Shown: positions 34,625 through 42,971 of the stretch, piece after piece
Position numbering within the stretch: the first letter of the stretch is position 1
Layout: the number at the start of each line of letters is the position of its first letter
From: Luteibacter yeojuensis
Lineage (GTDB): Bacteria > Pseudomonadota > Gammaproteobacteria > Xanthomonadales > Rhodanobacteraceae
Assembly: GCF_011742875.1 (NCBI RefSeq)
Contig: NZ_JAAQTL010000001.1
Span: forward strand, 2,232,001 to 2,296,000
Length of the DNA: 64,000 bases
Reading direction: 5' to 3'
Notes under the pieces: generated by a model
The model's input: only the letters and a program-made list of their open reading frames with translations
Database searches by the model: none
What the model was told of the DNA's origin: nothing
Program-made: the position numbers and the translations under genes

Positions 34625-35938
34625 ATGCGCAATAAGTTCATCAAGCGCCCCCTAGCAACGGCCATGCTCGCCTGCCTGGCATTCGGCACAGGCGCTGTCC
34701 ACGCAGACGACGCATCCGCCGGCAAGTACCTGTTCGGCGACTGGAACGGTGCACGCACGCGTCTCGCCGACAAGGGCATCACGTTCGACTTCGGCTACGG
34801 CTTCGAGGCGGCGCATAACTATTCGGGCGGCGATCGCCGCATCACGCGTTATACCGACCAGTGGAAGTTCGGTACCGCGCTCGACCTCGACAAGCTGTGG
34901 GGTTGGCATGGCGCCACCTTCAAACTGATCGTCACCGATCGCAACGGCCGCGATATCGGCGCGGACGCGCACATCGGCAACAACCAGCTCATCCAGGAAG
35001 TGTATGGCCGCGGCCAGACCTGGCACCTCACGATGTTCGAGCTCGAGCAGAAGTTCTTCGACGACAGGCTCACCTGGAAGATCGGTCGCATGCCGGTCGG
35101 CGAGGACATCAACAACTTCTCGTGCGACTTCATGAACCTGAGCTTCTGCGGTGCGCAACCGGGCAACGTCGTGGGCGACTACTGGGTCAACTGGCCCACC
35201 AGCCTGTGGGCCACCGTGCTCAAGCTGAACACGACAAGCGACACGTTCGTGCAGATCGCCGCCTACCAGGTGAACCCGAAATACGTCGACGACGGCTACG
35301 CCCGTCGCCGCGGCCTCGACCTCGACTTCCCCAGCGGCACCACCGGCGCGCTGATCCCGCTCGAATTCGGCTGGAAGCCGACGATCAACGGCTTGCCGGG
35401 TTCGTATCGTGCCGGCGTCTGGTACAACACCTCCAAGGGCAACGATCTCTACCTCAACGAGGACCATCAGCCGCTCGCGACGGCCGGTGGCGAACCGCTG
35501 CAGCGAAGCTCGCGCAAGGGCGCGTGGATCACCTTCCAGCAGCAGGTGTCCGGCGAGGCCGGCGGCAGGGGAACCACCGTGTTCCTCAACATCACGTCCG
35601 CGGATCATGCGACGTCGCCCACCAATAACCAGATCGCGCTCGGCATGGAGTACAAGGGTATCTTCGGCCGCGCGAACGATTTCGTGGGCGCCGCCATCGC
35701 GGGCACCCACGCCAATGGCTACGCGGCGCGGAACCAGCGGCTGTTCAACGCAACGCATCCCGGCCAGGAAGGCATCGTCAACGACGGGTACGAGAAGGTG
35801 GCCGAGGTCTTCTACAGCTGGTCGCCGATCCCGTCCATCGCGATCCGGCCGAACCTGCAGTACATCAAGGATCCCGGCGGCAGCAAGCAGAACGACAATG
35901 CATTCGTGCTGGGCCTGAAGACCAGCGTCGCGTTCTGA
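34625..35938 (+). CDS. oprB: OprB-family carbohydrate-selective porin
   Basis: A 437-residue outer-membrane protein. A signal peptide (about 1-28) is followed at once by the OprB hallmark LFGDWNGARTRLADKGI (about 38-54). Alternating amphipathic strands follow, with KIGRMPVGEDINNFSCDFMNLSFCG (a conserved cysteine-containing stretch) and WTFQQQVSG-like strands, and the chain ends VLGLKTSVAF. The family forms monomeric or trimeric glucose and other sugar channels in Pseudomonas. The large upstream gap with two inverted repeats suggests its own regulation, probably by sugar availability. The gene symbol is by family only. Confidence 0.85.
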   Translation: MRNKFIKRPLATAMLACLAFGTGAVHADDASAGKYLFGDWNGARTRLADKGITFDFGYGFEAAHNYSGGDRRITRYTDQWKFGTALDLDKLWGWHGATFKLIVTDRNGRDIGADAHIGNNQLIQEVYGRGQTWHLTMFELEQKFFDDRLTWKIGRMPVGEDINNFSCDFMNLSFCGAQPGNVVGDYWVNWPTSLWATVLKLNTTSDTFVQIAAYQVNPKYVDDGYARRRGLDLDFPSGTTGALIPLEFGWKPTINGLPGSYRAGVWYNTSKGNDLYLNEDHQPLATAGGEPLQRSSRKGAWITFQQQVSGEAGGRGTTVFLNITSADHATSPTNNQIALGMEYKGIFGRANDFVGAAIAGTHANGYAARNQRLFNATHPGQEGIVNDGYEKVAEVFYSWSPIPSIAIRPNLQYIKDPGGSKQNDNAFVLGLKTSVAF

Positions 35939-35951
35939 TCCGCGGGTTTTG

Positions 35952-36034
35952 TGTGGGAGCCGGCTATGCCGGCGATGGGTGCTCGCGGCAAGCTCGCCCG
36001 CTGCCGCGGGATCGCCGCCGAAGCGGCTCCCACA
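35952..36034. repeat. Paired REP-like palindrome, family B
   Basis: Left arm TGTGGGAGCCGGCTATGCCGGCGAT, right arm ATCGCCGCCGAAGCGGCTCCCACA, and a loop with GCTCGCGGCAAGCT as in the element at 29017. It follows the porin stop by 13 bases. Confidence 0.88.
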
Positions 36035-36080
36035 CAAAGCGCTGCTATCCTGTCCCATTGCGGCACATGGGATTCTTTTC

Positions 36081-36785
36081 ATGATCGACCTTGTCGGCTT
36101 CGACGGCGACGACACCCTCTGGCGCAGCCAGGAGTTCTACGACCAGGCCCAGGAGGCGTTCGAAGCCATCCTGGGTCGCTACGTGGATCTCGGCAGCCAG
36201 GGCCTGCGCGAGGCGCTGCTTGCCACCGAACGGGGCAACATCGCCTTGTTCGGCTACGGCGCGAAGGGCATGGCGCTGTCGATGATCGAATCGGCCATCG
36301 ACCTCACCGACGGCCGCATCGTAGCGCGCGACATCCATCGCATCGTCCGTCTCTGCAAGGACGTTCTCGCGCACCCCGTCGAACTGCTGCCCGGCATCCG
36401 CGAGGCGGTCACGGCGGTCGCAGCCACCCATCGCGTGGTGCTCATCACCAAGGGCGACCTGTTCCACCAGGAATACAAGGTCGCGCGCAGCGGACTGGCC
36501 GACGTCTTCCACCGCATCGAGATCGTCTCGGAGAAGGATCCGGCCGCGTACGCACGGCTCTTCGCCGAGTTCGACGTGGCGCCGGAACGCTTCGCCATGG
36601 TCGGCAACTCCCTGAAGTCGGACATCGCACCGGTAGTGGAACTCGGTGGCTGGGGCGTGTATATGCCTTACCACAGCACGTGGGCGCATGAACTCGTGAG
36701 CGATTTCGCGATGGGCGAGCGCGTGGCCGAAGTATCCGGCGCGGGGGACATCCCCGCGGCGATCGCCCGGATGCACGCGGCCTGA
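36081..36785 (+). CDS. HAD-superfamily hydrolase
   Basis: A 234-residue cytosolic phosphohydrolase. HAD motif I is VGFDGDDTLWRS (the usual DxDGT has become DGDDT), motif II is VLITKGD, the motif III Lys is in EKDPAAYARLF, and motif IV is VGNSLKSDIAP. A cap of helices sits between motifs I and II (about 20-90), as in the YjjG/phosphoglycolate phosphatase subfamily. The substrate is probably a small phosphorylated metabolite. The start at 36081 has no strong ribosome-binding site. The gene begins 46 bases after the family B repeat. Confidence 0.85.
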   Translation: MIDLVGFDGDDTLWRSQEFYDQAQEAFEAILGRYVDLGSQGLREALLATERGNIALFGYGAKGMALSMIESAIDLTDGRIVARDIHRIVRLCKDVLAHPVELLPGIREAVTAVAATHRVVLITKGDLFHQEYKVARSGLADVFHRIEIVSEKDPAAYARLFAEFDVAPERFAMVGNSLKSDIAPVVELGGWGVYMPYHSTWAHELVSDFAMGERVAEVSGAGDIPAAIARMHAA

Positions 36786-36848
36786 TTCCACGTTTCTTTC
36801 GCGCCGCTGCCATGAAGCTGGCGCGGCACGCATGACGGAGGCGGGATC

Positions 36849-37796
36849 GTGGATTCGAGGCTGGCAATGACCTGGCAGGTGGTCAAGACCACCGCGAGAG
36901 GCTTCAGCGACGACGAACTGATGACGCGGGCCGCGGCGCTGGCCTTCTACTCGGCGCTTTCCTTCGCGCCCTTGCTCGTCCTCCTGCTCTGGGTCGTCGC
37001 CTCGCTCCGCCCCGAGTGGCAGGCCCAGCTGGTGGACAGCCTGAACGGATTGGTCGGCCCCCGGGCGTCCGAAGCCGTGCGGCTGGTCATCCAGAACGCC
37101 AAGGAACGCCCCAGCGTCGGGAGCATGGCCGGCGTGATCGGCCTCGGCGTCACCCTCGTCGGCGCCTCCGCCGTCTTCACCCAGTTGCAGGGAGCGCTGA
37201 ACAGGGTGTGGAGCCTGCAACCTCGGCCAGGCTCGACCAGGGGCGCGATCCTCGGCTGGCTCCGTGCCCGCATGCACGCACTGGGACTGCTGCTATCGCT
37301 CGCCTTCCTCCTGGTCATCTCGTTTTCCGCCAGTGCGCTGATCGCCGTGTTCGTGCGCGGCGGCACCACGGGCTGGCAGATCCTGGAGATTGCGATCTCG
37401 CTGTGCGTTTTCGTCCTGATCTTCGGCGCCATCTACAAGGTATTGCCCGACGCCATCATCGAATGGCGCGACGCGATGATCGGCGCCACGCTCACCGCCC
37501 TGCTCTTCGCCGTCGGCAAGTTCGCGATCGCCGTCTACCTCGACCGCAGCAATGTCGGCGGGCCGTATGGCCCGGCCGGCGGGGTCGTCGTCCTGCTGGT
37601 CTGGGTCTACTACTCCGCGCTCATCCTGCTGCTCGGCGCCGAGCTGACCGAGGCCGTCGCCGAGGCCCGCGGCACGCCGATTAAACCGCGGCCGTACGCC
37701 ATGTCGACGCGCCCTGCGGGAACGCCCGGGATTGACCCCTCCATCACGAGGCCGGAGGTATCCCTGAAGGCCACCGAAAAGGAGGATCCGACATGA
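36849..37796 (+). CDS. YihY/BrkB-family inner-membrane protein
   Basis: A 315-residue membrane protein with six hydrophobic segments and the YihY (formerly RNase BN/BrkB) pattern: MTRAAALAFYSALSFAPLLVLLLW near the N-terminus, GVIGLGVTLVGASAVFTQLQGALNRVW, and LVWVYYSALILLLGAELTEAVAE near residue 270. The soluble tail is Pro-rich. The family has an unclear function, with reported effects on serum resistance. A GTG at 36849 is preceded by GGAGG. The stop overlaps the next start by four bases (ATGA at 37793), so they are coupled. Confidence 0.88.
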   Translation: MDSRLAMTWQVVKTTARGFSDDELMTRAAALAFYSALSFAPLLVLLLWVVASLRPEWQAQLVDSLNGLVGPRASEAVRLVIQNAKERPSVGSMAGVIGLGVTLVGASAVFTQLQGALNRVWSLQPRPGSTRGAILGWLRARMHALGLLLSLAFLLVISFSASALIAVFVRGGTTGWQILEIAISLCVFVLIFGAIYKVLPDAIIEWRDAMIGATLTALLFAVGKFAIAVYLDRSNVGGPYGPAGGVVVLLVWVYYSALILLLGAELTEAVAEARGTPIKPRPYAMSTRPAGTPGIDPSITRPEVSLKATEKEDPT

Positions 37797-38140
37797 AGAG
37801 CCCACTGCTCGCCGCCGCCGCGATCGTACTCGCTGGCACGGCCGCCATCTCCACGCCGTCGGCCGAGGCGCAGGCCCGGCGCAGCCAGCACCAGGTCTGC
37901 GAGAACGTCCGCGTCAAGCAGATCAACTCCAAGGACGACAACCGCCTGATCGGCACGGGCGTGGGCGCCGTCGCGGGCGGCCTCATCGGCAACCAGGTCG
38001 GCGGCGGCAAGGGCAAGACGCTCGCCACCGTGGCGGGCGCCGTGGGTGGCGGTTATGCCGGCAACCGCATCCAGAAGAGCCATCAGGACAAGAACGCCAC
38101 CTATACTACCGAGCGGCGCTGCCATTGGGTGGACGACTGA
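37793..38140 (+). CDS. Glycine-zipper 2TM outer-membrane protein (17 kDa antigen-like)
   Basis: A 115-residue exported protein. A signal peptide (about 1-27) precedes a polar region with QHQVCENVRVKQINSKDDN. The glycine zipper follows (about 50-95: GTGVGAVAGGLIGNQVGGG and AGAVGGGYAGNRIQ), then a C-terminal TYTTERRCHWVDD. Members such as SlyB or the Rickettsia 17 kDa antigen sit in the outer membrane and may support envelope integrity. No lipobox is obvious here. Two cysteines flank the zipper. GGAGG lies before the ATG, and the gene is coupled to the BrkB-type gene by ATGA. Confidence 0.88.
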   Translation: MKSPLLAAAAIVLAGTAAISTPSAEAQARRSQHQVCENVRVKQINSKDDNRLIGTGVGAVAGGLIGNQVGGGKGKTLATVAGAVGGGYAGNRIQKSHQDKNATYTTERRCHWVDD

Positions 38141-38189
38141 GGCCCGGTGTAATCCGGACCGCCATGCCCCGGTCTTCTGAGGAACGAAC

Positions 38190-38267
38190 TGTTGGAGCCG
38201 CTATAGCGGCGAGGGAATCCCGCGACACCTTGGCAAGATTCTCCTCGCCGCTATAGCGGCTCCTACA
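38190..38267. repeat. Paired REP-like palindrome, family A (left end altered)
   Basis: Left arm TGTTGGAGCCGCTATAGCGG (one base different from TGTAGG), right arm CTCGCCGCTATAGCGG with CTCCTACA, loop about 30 bases. It lies between the glycine-zipper gene and msrB. Confidence 0.88.
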
Positions 38268-38296
38268 GCGCCCTTTCTTCCGCATCCGGAGGCAAT

Positions 38297-38884
38297 ATGC
38301 GCAACGATCCCGACCGCCGGCGTTTCCTGGGCGTGCTGGCCGCCACCGTGGCCGCGTCCGCCTCGCTGCCCTTCATCCTTCGTGCCACCCGGCCCGCGGC
38401 GGCCGCCGACGCCCCGCCGCCGAAACGCGGCAACGTCACCCTCGACTGTTTCGGCAACGATAAGAAGCCATTGGGCACGTGCGTCGAGCCACGCGTCGTC
38501 CTGACCGACGAGGAATGGAGGGCGAAGCTCAGCACCAAGTCCTACTACGTTACGCGCCACGACGGCACGGAGCCGCCGTATACCGGCGAAGGATGGAATC
38601 GCCACGACAACGGCATCTACCGGTGCATCGGCTGCGACACGGCACTTTACGACTCGGCGACGAAATTCGATTCCGGCACGGGATGGCCGAGCTTCTGGCA
38701 GCCGATCTCGAAGCGCAACATCACCGAGAAGACCGACCGCAGCCTCATCGAGGAGCGCACGGCGGTGAACTGCGCGCGCTGCGATGCGCATCTGGGACAC
38801 GTCTTCGACGACGGTCCGGACCCGACCGGATTGCGTTACTGCATGAACGCGGCGGCGATGCGCTTCGTGCCCGTCGCGACGTGA
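38297..38884 (+). CDS. msrB: Peptide-methionine (R)-S-oxide reductase MsrB with Tat signal
   Basis: A 195-residue enzyme that reduces R-methionine sulfoxide. The N-terminus RNDPDRRRFLGVLAATVAAS has a twin-arginine motif and hydrophobic core, so the enzyme is probably periplasmic. The MsrB domain (about 65-190) has the four zinc cysteines (CIGC and CARC), the core FDSGTGWPSFWQPI, HVFDDGPDPTGLRYCMNAAAM with the catalytic Cys, and a nearby His. Linker cysteines at about 52 and 63 could recycle the active Cys. GGAGG precedes the ATG. A strong terminator lies directly after the stop. Confidence 0.9.
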   Translation: MRNDPDRRRFLGVLAATVAASASLPFILRATRPAAAADAPPPKRGNVTLDCFGNDKKPLGTCVEPRVVLTDEEWRAKLSTKSYYVTRHDGTEPPYTGEGWNRHDNGIYRCIGCDTALYDSATKFDSGTGWPSFWQPISKRNITEKTDRSLIEERTAVNCARCDAHLGHVFDDGPDPTGLRYCMNAAAMRFVPVAT

Positions 38885-38890
38885 GTTAAA

Positions 38891-38920
38891 AAAAACCCCG
38901 CTGCGAGAGCGGGGTTTTTT
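38891..38920. terminator. Bidirectional terminator between msrB and the S9 peptidase gene
   Basis: A-tract, stem CCCCGCT / AGCGGGG with a GCGAG-type loop (38896-38914), then a T-tract. Read on either strand it ends in a run of T, so it can end both the msrB transcript and that of the converging peptidase gene, whose stop is 4 bases beyond. Confidence 0.9.
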
Positions 38921-38923
38921 CCA

Positions 38924-41263
38924 TCAGTGCCCCGGAGGGGTCAGCGGCGTCAGTTCGAATTCCTTCGGGGGTGTCTCGCCCTTCAGGTAACGCACGAAGT
39001 AATCCCAGCGACGGCGCGTCATGTACTGGGTGGCGGCCCCGTAGCCATGGTGGGCGTTCGGGATCATCACCAGGTCGAAGTCCTTGTTGGCCTTGATCAG
39101 CGCGTCGACCACGAGCAGGGTCTCGTACGGCGGGACGTTGTCGTCCGAAGTACCGTGCGCCAGCATGAGGTGGCCCTTCAGGCCGGACGCCCATTTCTGG
39201 TTGGCCTGATCGTCGTAATTGGAGTTGCCGTCCTTGTCCTTCACCAGGAGGCCCTGCCACTTCTCGGCCCAGTCGTCCTCGTAGTTGCGGTTGTCGTGGT
39301 TGCCCGACTCGGAGATGCCGACCTTGAACACGTCGCCGTAACGGAACATCGCGGTCGCCGTGGCGTTGCCGCCGCCGGAGTGGCCCCAGATGCCGACGCG
39401 GTCGCCGTCGATCCACGAATACTTCTTCACCAGCTGCTTCACCGCCGCGACCTGGTCGGGCAGCGTGTTGTCGCCGATGTTCTTGAAATAGGCGTCGTGG
39501 AAGGCCTTGGAGCGCCACGGCGTACCCATGCCGTCCACCGCGACGACGACGAAGCCGAGTTCGGCCAGCGCCTGGTTGTCGCCATGCGAGGGGATGAAGC
39601 TGCGCGTGCGCACCGAACCCGTCTGCGGACCCGGATAGATGTAGACCACGAGCGGATATTTCTTCGACGCGTCGAAGTTCGTGGGCTTGAACATCTGACC
39701 GTAGAGATCCGTCTTGCCGTCGCGTGCCTTCACCGTGAACGCGGTCGGCGGCACCCAGCCCTTCGCCTTCAGGCGCGAGATGTCTGCGCGGGCGATTTCC
39801 TTCACCGTGGCGCCCGTGTCGGAGCGGCGCACCAGGGCGACCGGCGGCGTGTCGATCGTCGAATACGAATCGAAGAAATACGTGCCGTCCTTCGACATGG
39901 AAACGCTATGGTCGGCATTCTCGGGCGTCAGCAGCGTCAGACCCTTGCCGTCGAAGCCCACCTTGTAGAACTGCTGGTAGTAAGGATCGACGCCCTTCTC
40001 GCGACCGACGCCGCGGAACCAGATCGTCTTCGTCTTCGGATCGACATGGAGCACCTGGGTGACATTCCAGTCGCCGGACGTGATGGCATGCTCGAGCTTG
40101 CCGGTCTTCAAGCTGACCATGTACAGGTGGCCCCAGTTGCTCCGCTCGGAGAACCAGATCACCTCGTCGGTCTCGGGCACGTACTGCCAGTTGGCCTTGT
40201 CGTTGCCGCCCTCGAAATAGGTCCTGGCCTTTTCGTCGAACACCGTGCGCACTTCGCCGGTTTCCGGATTCGCGACGCGGAACCACTCATGCGTGTGGTC
40301 GCGCGCGGTGGACACGAAGGCGATGCTCTTGCCGTCGGCGGCCCAGCGCACGTCGTCCCAGACACCCGGGCTGCACGAGATATCGTCGCAGATCGTCGAG
40401 CGATGCTGGTCGGCAGGCATCTTGAAGCGGACCATCTTCTTCGTCGGCACGTCGATCACGACGCGCTCGATCATCGTCACGTCCTTGTCGCCGGGCAGCG
40501 GGTACTTCCACGTATCGACCTTCGGATGGCCCACATTGACGCTGACAAGGGTCATCTCGCCGGTCTTGCGCTGGTCCTGCTGGAAGGTGGCGATCTTCCT
40601 GGAATCCGGCGACCAGACCAGGACGGCCTCGTCGGTGTGCTTCCAACCGGCGTTGTCGGTGGCGTAGCCGTAGTCCTTCACGCCATCGGTGGTGAGCTGG
40701 GTTTCGGCGCCGGTGGCGACATCGCGCACCCACAGGTTCCAGTCGCGAATGAAGGCCTCGGACTTGCCGTCCGGCGACTTCAGGCCCGGCTCGCTGCCGT
40801 AGGCCTGGCCTTTGGCGTCCTTCTTCACGGCGGCGAGTTCGCACTTGCCGATGGCCTTGTCGCAAACGTAGTTCTTGCCGCCCGAGGTGATGTCCAGGCC
40901 GTCGTCCGGACGGACGACGAAGCCGGTGACCGGGAGCTTGGCGGCGTCCACCTTCTTCCCGGTGGCCGCGGAGAGCGCGGCGGCCACTTTGTCGCGGTCG
41001 AAGGCGCGCGTGGCTTCGCCCGTCGCGGCGTCCACCTTCAGGAACTGATCGCCGTCCTTATCGTGATCGCGATACCAGAAGTGACCGTCGTCGATCCAGG
41101 TGACGCGCTGGACCGAATGGTCCACCAGCGGCATGGTGTTGTTGGCGAGGAACGAGTCCGCACGGCGGTAATCGTCGGTGGTTACCGCCGCGCTCGCGGC
41201 GGACGCCCCGATCAGGGCGAGGAGGACGGCGCCGGAAAGCGCCGCATTGCGTTTGGTCGACAT
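38924..41263 (-). CDS. Exported S9 family peptidase (DPP4-type)
   Basis: A 779-residue protein. A signal peptide (about 1-26) is followed by a beta-propeller DPPIV N-terminal domain (about 60-520, with WSPDSRKIATFQQDQRKTGEM). The catalytic alpha/beta-hydrolase domain is at about 560-775: VVYIYPGPQTGSVRTRSFIPS, nucleophile Ser629 in GIWGHSGGGNATATA, Asp in AHGTSDDNVPP and His in MIPNAHHGYG. It cleaves dipeptides after proline or alanine from peptide N-termini in the periplasm. It is abundant in proteolytic Xanthomonadales. GGGGACC is upstream of the ATG at 41263. The gene is monocistronic. Confidence 0.93.
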   Translation of the reverse strand: MSTKRNAALSGAVLLALIGASAASAAVTTDDYRRADSFLANNTMPLVDHSVQRVTWIDDGHFWYRDHDKDGDQFLKVDAATGEATRAFDRDKVAAALSAATGKKVDAAKLPVTGFVVRPDDGLDITSGGKNYVCDKAIGKCELAAVKKDAKGQAYGSEPGLKSPDGKSEAFIRDWNLWVRDVATGAETQLTTDGVKDYGYATDNAGWKHTDEAVLVWSPDSRKIATFQQDQRKTGEMTLVSVNVGHPKVDTWKYPLPGDKDVTMIERVVIDVPTKKMVRFKMPADQHRSTICDDISCSPGVWDDVRWAADGKSIAFVSTARDHTHEWFRVANPETGEVRTVFDEKARTYFEGGNDKANWQYVPETDEVIWFSERSNWGHLYMVSLKTGKLEHAITSGDWNVTQVLHVDPKTKTIWFRGVGREKGVDPYYQQFYKVGFDGKGLTLLTPENADHSVSMSKDGTYFFDSYSTIDTPPVALVRRSDTGATVKEIARADISRLKAKGWVPPTAFTVKARDGKTDLYGQMFKPTNFDASKKYPLVVYIYPGPQTGSVRTRSFIPSHGDNQALAELGFVVVAVDGMGTPWRSKAFHDAYFKNIGDNTLPDQVAAVKQLVKKYSWIDGDRVGIWGHSGGGNATATAMFRYGDVFKVGISESGNHDNRNYEDDWAEKWQGLLVKDKDGNSNYDDQANQKWASGLKGHLMLAHGTSDDNVPPYETLLVVDALIKANKDFDLVMIPNAHHGYGAATQYMTRRRWDYFVRYLKGETPPKEFELTPLTPPGH

Positions 41264-41369
41264 CGATGGTCCCCGTGACGGTCCAGGGCGGCGCGGAAGG
41301 CACCGCAAACCGGACGAGGCTAGCCCCCGGCGCCCCGCCCGGCGTATGCCAAAGGTCACGGGTAACGGA

Positions 41370-42182
41370 TCAGCCCCCTCGCGGGCCGGTGCGGAAACGG
41401 CGGCCCTGTCGCTGGACCATCTTCAGGGCGAGGGTGTCCGGGATCAGCTTGAACAGGCTCTTGATGGCCCGGTTGACCCGGCCGGTCACGTACACGGCCT
41501 TGCCCGCATCCGCGGCATCCAGCCCTTGCCGCGCCACCGCGGGTGCGTCCATCCACATGAAACCTGGCATTTTCGAGACGAGTTCGCGCGAACCGGTCAC
41601 GTCGTGGAACTCGGAGTAGGTGAAGCCGGGGCATACGGCGGTGGCGTGCACGCCCGTACCCGCGCACTCCAGCGCAAGAGATTGCGAGAACTTGATGAGA
41701 TAGGCCTTGGATGCCGCGTACAGCGTATGGCCCGCCGAACCGGGAATATGGCCCGCCAGCGACGCGATATTGAGGATGCGTCCGTAACCGCGCGCCTTCA
41801 TGGCCGGAAGCAGGCGCCAGGCCAGCTCGGTGGGGGCCGTCATGAGCACCTGGATGAATGCCGCATGGGTCGCCCAGGGCTGTTCCTCGAAGTAGCCCGG
41901 CACGCCGTAGCCGGCATTGTTCACCAGCACGTCGATCGCAAGCCCCTGCGCTTCCAGCGCCGCCACCAGGGCCTCCGGCCCGTCGGTTCTTGCGAGGTCC
42001 AGCGGCGCGACGATCGCCTCGACGGCATGGCGCTCGCGCAAGTCCTTCGCCAGCGCCTCGAGCCGGTCGGCACGGCGTGCCGTGAGGACCAGGTCGTACC
42101 CACGCCGGGCCAGTTCGCGAGCGAAAGCCTCGCCGATACCGGCGGATGCGCCGGTAACCAGCGCGCGACGATGGGATGCCAT
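41370..42182 (-). CDS. Short-chain dehydrogenase/reductase
   Basis: A 270-residue NAD(P)-dependent oxidoreductase of the classical SDR type. The cofactor motif is ALVTGASAGIGEAFARELA (about 7-25), followed by NNAGYGV (about 88-94). The catalytic triad is Ser (NIASLAG, about 142), Tyr and Lys (YAASKAYLIKFS, about 155-160). The PGFTYSEFHD segment follows. The substrate is not evident. The start MASHRRALVTG is a family-typical N-terminus. It is divergent from the DUF2383 gene. It is not obviously linked to the ECF operon, though SDRs are commonly found in ChrR regulons. Confidence 0.9.
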   Translation of the reverse strand: MASHRRALVTGASAGIGEAFARELARRGYDLVLTARRADRLEALAKDLRERHAVEAIVAPLDLARTDGPEALVAALEAQGLAIDVLVNNAGYGVPGYFEEQPWATHAAFIQVLMTAPTELAWRLLPAMKARGYGRILNIASLAGHIPGSAGHTLYAASKAYLIKFSQSLALECAGTGVHATAVCPGFTYSEFHDVTGSRELVSKMPGFMWMDAPAVARQGLDAADAGKAVYVTGRVNRAIKSLFKLIPDTLALKMVQRQGRRFRTGPRGG

Positions 42183-42355
42183 GGGCCCACTCCGTAACCG
42201 TGATGTGAGACGGAAGTATGCCCCGGCCTCGCATGAATGAACGAGCATGGTTTGTAGTCGGTCCGGGAACGCGCTTTTCACGACGCCATGCGGGCCCTGA
42301 CCGCGAAGCTGGCGTTCCCCAAAACGACTCCCCCGAGTCACAAGGAGCCACGACG

Positions 42356-42811
42356 ATGACCGCGACCACCGACCACGACATCAAGGTCCTGAATACCCTG
42401 ATCGAAACCACGATCGACAGCGCCGAAGGCTATGGCGAGGCCGCGAAGGACGCCGAAAACACCCGCTACGCCGCCATGTTCCAGCAGCGCGCCGCGGAAC
42501 GCCGCCAGGTGGCGCAGCGGCTGCGCCAGCAGGTGAGCGCGCTGGGCGGCAAGCCCGAGGATGACGGGAGCGTTCTCGCTAAGGCACACCGCATGTTCGT
42601 CGAACTGCGCGCGAAGATGAGTTCGAAGGACGACACGGCAGTGGTCGACGAAGTCGAGCGCGGCGAGGACCATATCAAGCACAAGTACGAGGATGCGCTG
42701 AAGGACAACGACGTGACCGCCGGCACGCGCTCGGCGATCAACGAGGCGTACGTATCGGTGAAGACGGGGCACGACCAGATGCGCGATCTGAAGCACTCGC
42801 TCCATCGGTAA
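42356..42811 (+). CDS. DUF2383 (PA2169-type) four-helix-bundle protein
   Basis: A 151-residue, fully helical, highly charged protein. The family N-terminus is HDIKVLNTLIETTIDSAEGYGEAA. Helices follow with ENTRYAAMFQQRAAERRQVAQ and VDEVERGEDHIKHKYEDAL (potential metal-carboxylate EH positions, around 100-105), and the end is GHDQMRDLKHSLHR. Such proteins are ferritin-like in fold and often stress-induced, with function unknown. AAGGAG lies before the ATG. It is a single-gene unit, ended by a strong hairpin. Confidence 0.88.
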   Translation: MTATTDHDIKVLNTLIETTIDSAEGYGEAAKDAENTRYAAMFQQRAAERRQVAQRLRQQVSALGGKPEDDGSVLAKAHRMFVELRAKMSSKDDTAVVDEVERGEDHIKHKYEDALKDNDVTAGTRSAINEAYVSVKTGHDQMRDLKHSLHR

Positions 42812-42843
42812 TCCCAGGGCGTTCCTCCAACGCCACGCGACCG

Positions 42844-42871
42844 GCCCGGGCAGCGATGCCCGGGCTTTTTT
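42844..42871 (+). terminator. Terminator after DUF2383 gene
   Basis: Perfect 9-base stem GCCCGGGCA / TGCCCGGGC (42844-42852 with 42857-42865) around a GCGA loop, followed by six T. It insulates the ECF-controlled operon that starts about 50 bases downstream. Confidence 0.9.
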
Positions 42872-42916
42872 GCGCGACAGCATCGCGAACGCATCCGCCT
42901 GCCGGCCCGGCCCCGC

Positions 42917-42947
42917 TGCATCCAATCCGGCCCCTCGCGCGTACAGG
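42917..42947 (+). promoter_or_regulatory. Predicted ECF (ChrR-partnered) sigma promoter of the lipid operon
   Basis: TGCATCCAA (42917-42925), 16 bases, CGTACAGG (42940-42947). The same two blocks with identical spacing occur 5' of the ECF sigma gene (49804-49834), while the spacer between them differs. The TGCATCC block recalls the TGATCC-like -35 described for Rhodobacter RpoE-type factors. The -10 block TACAGG ends 24 bases before the desaturase ATG, with AAGGA between. Confidence 0.7.
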
Positions 42948-42971
42948 TCCTAAATCGTCAAGGACATCCGA

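Noticed and set aside
38927..41278. A long forward frame antisense to the S9 peptidase
   Set aside because: It lacks any motif and mirrors the peptidase codon pattern, while the reverse strand has a full catalytic triad and signal peptide.
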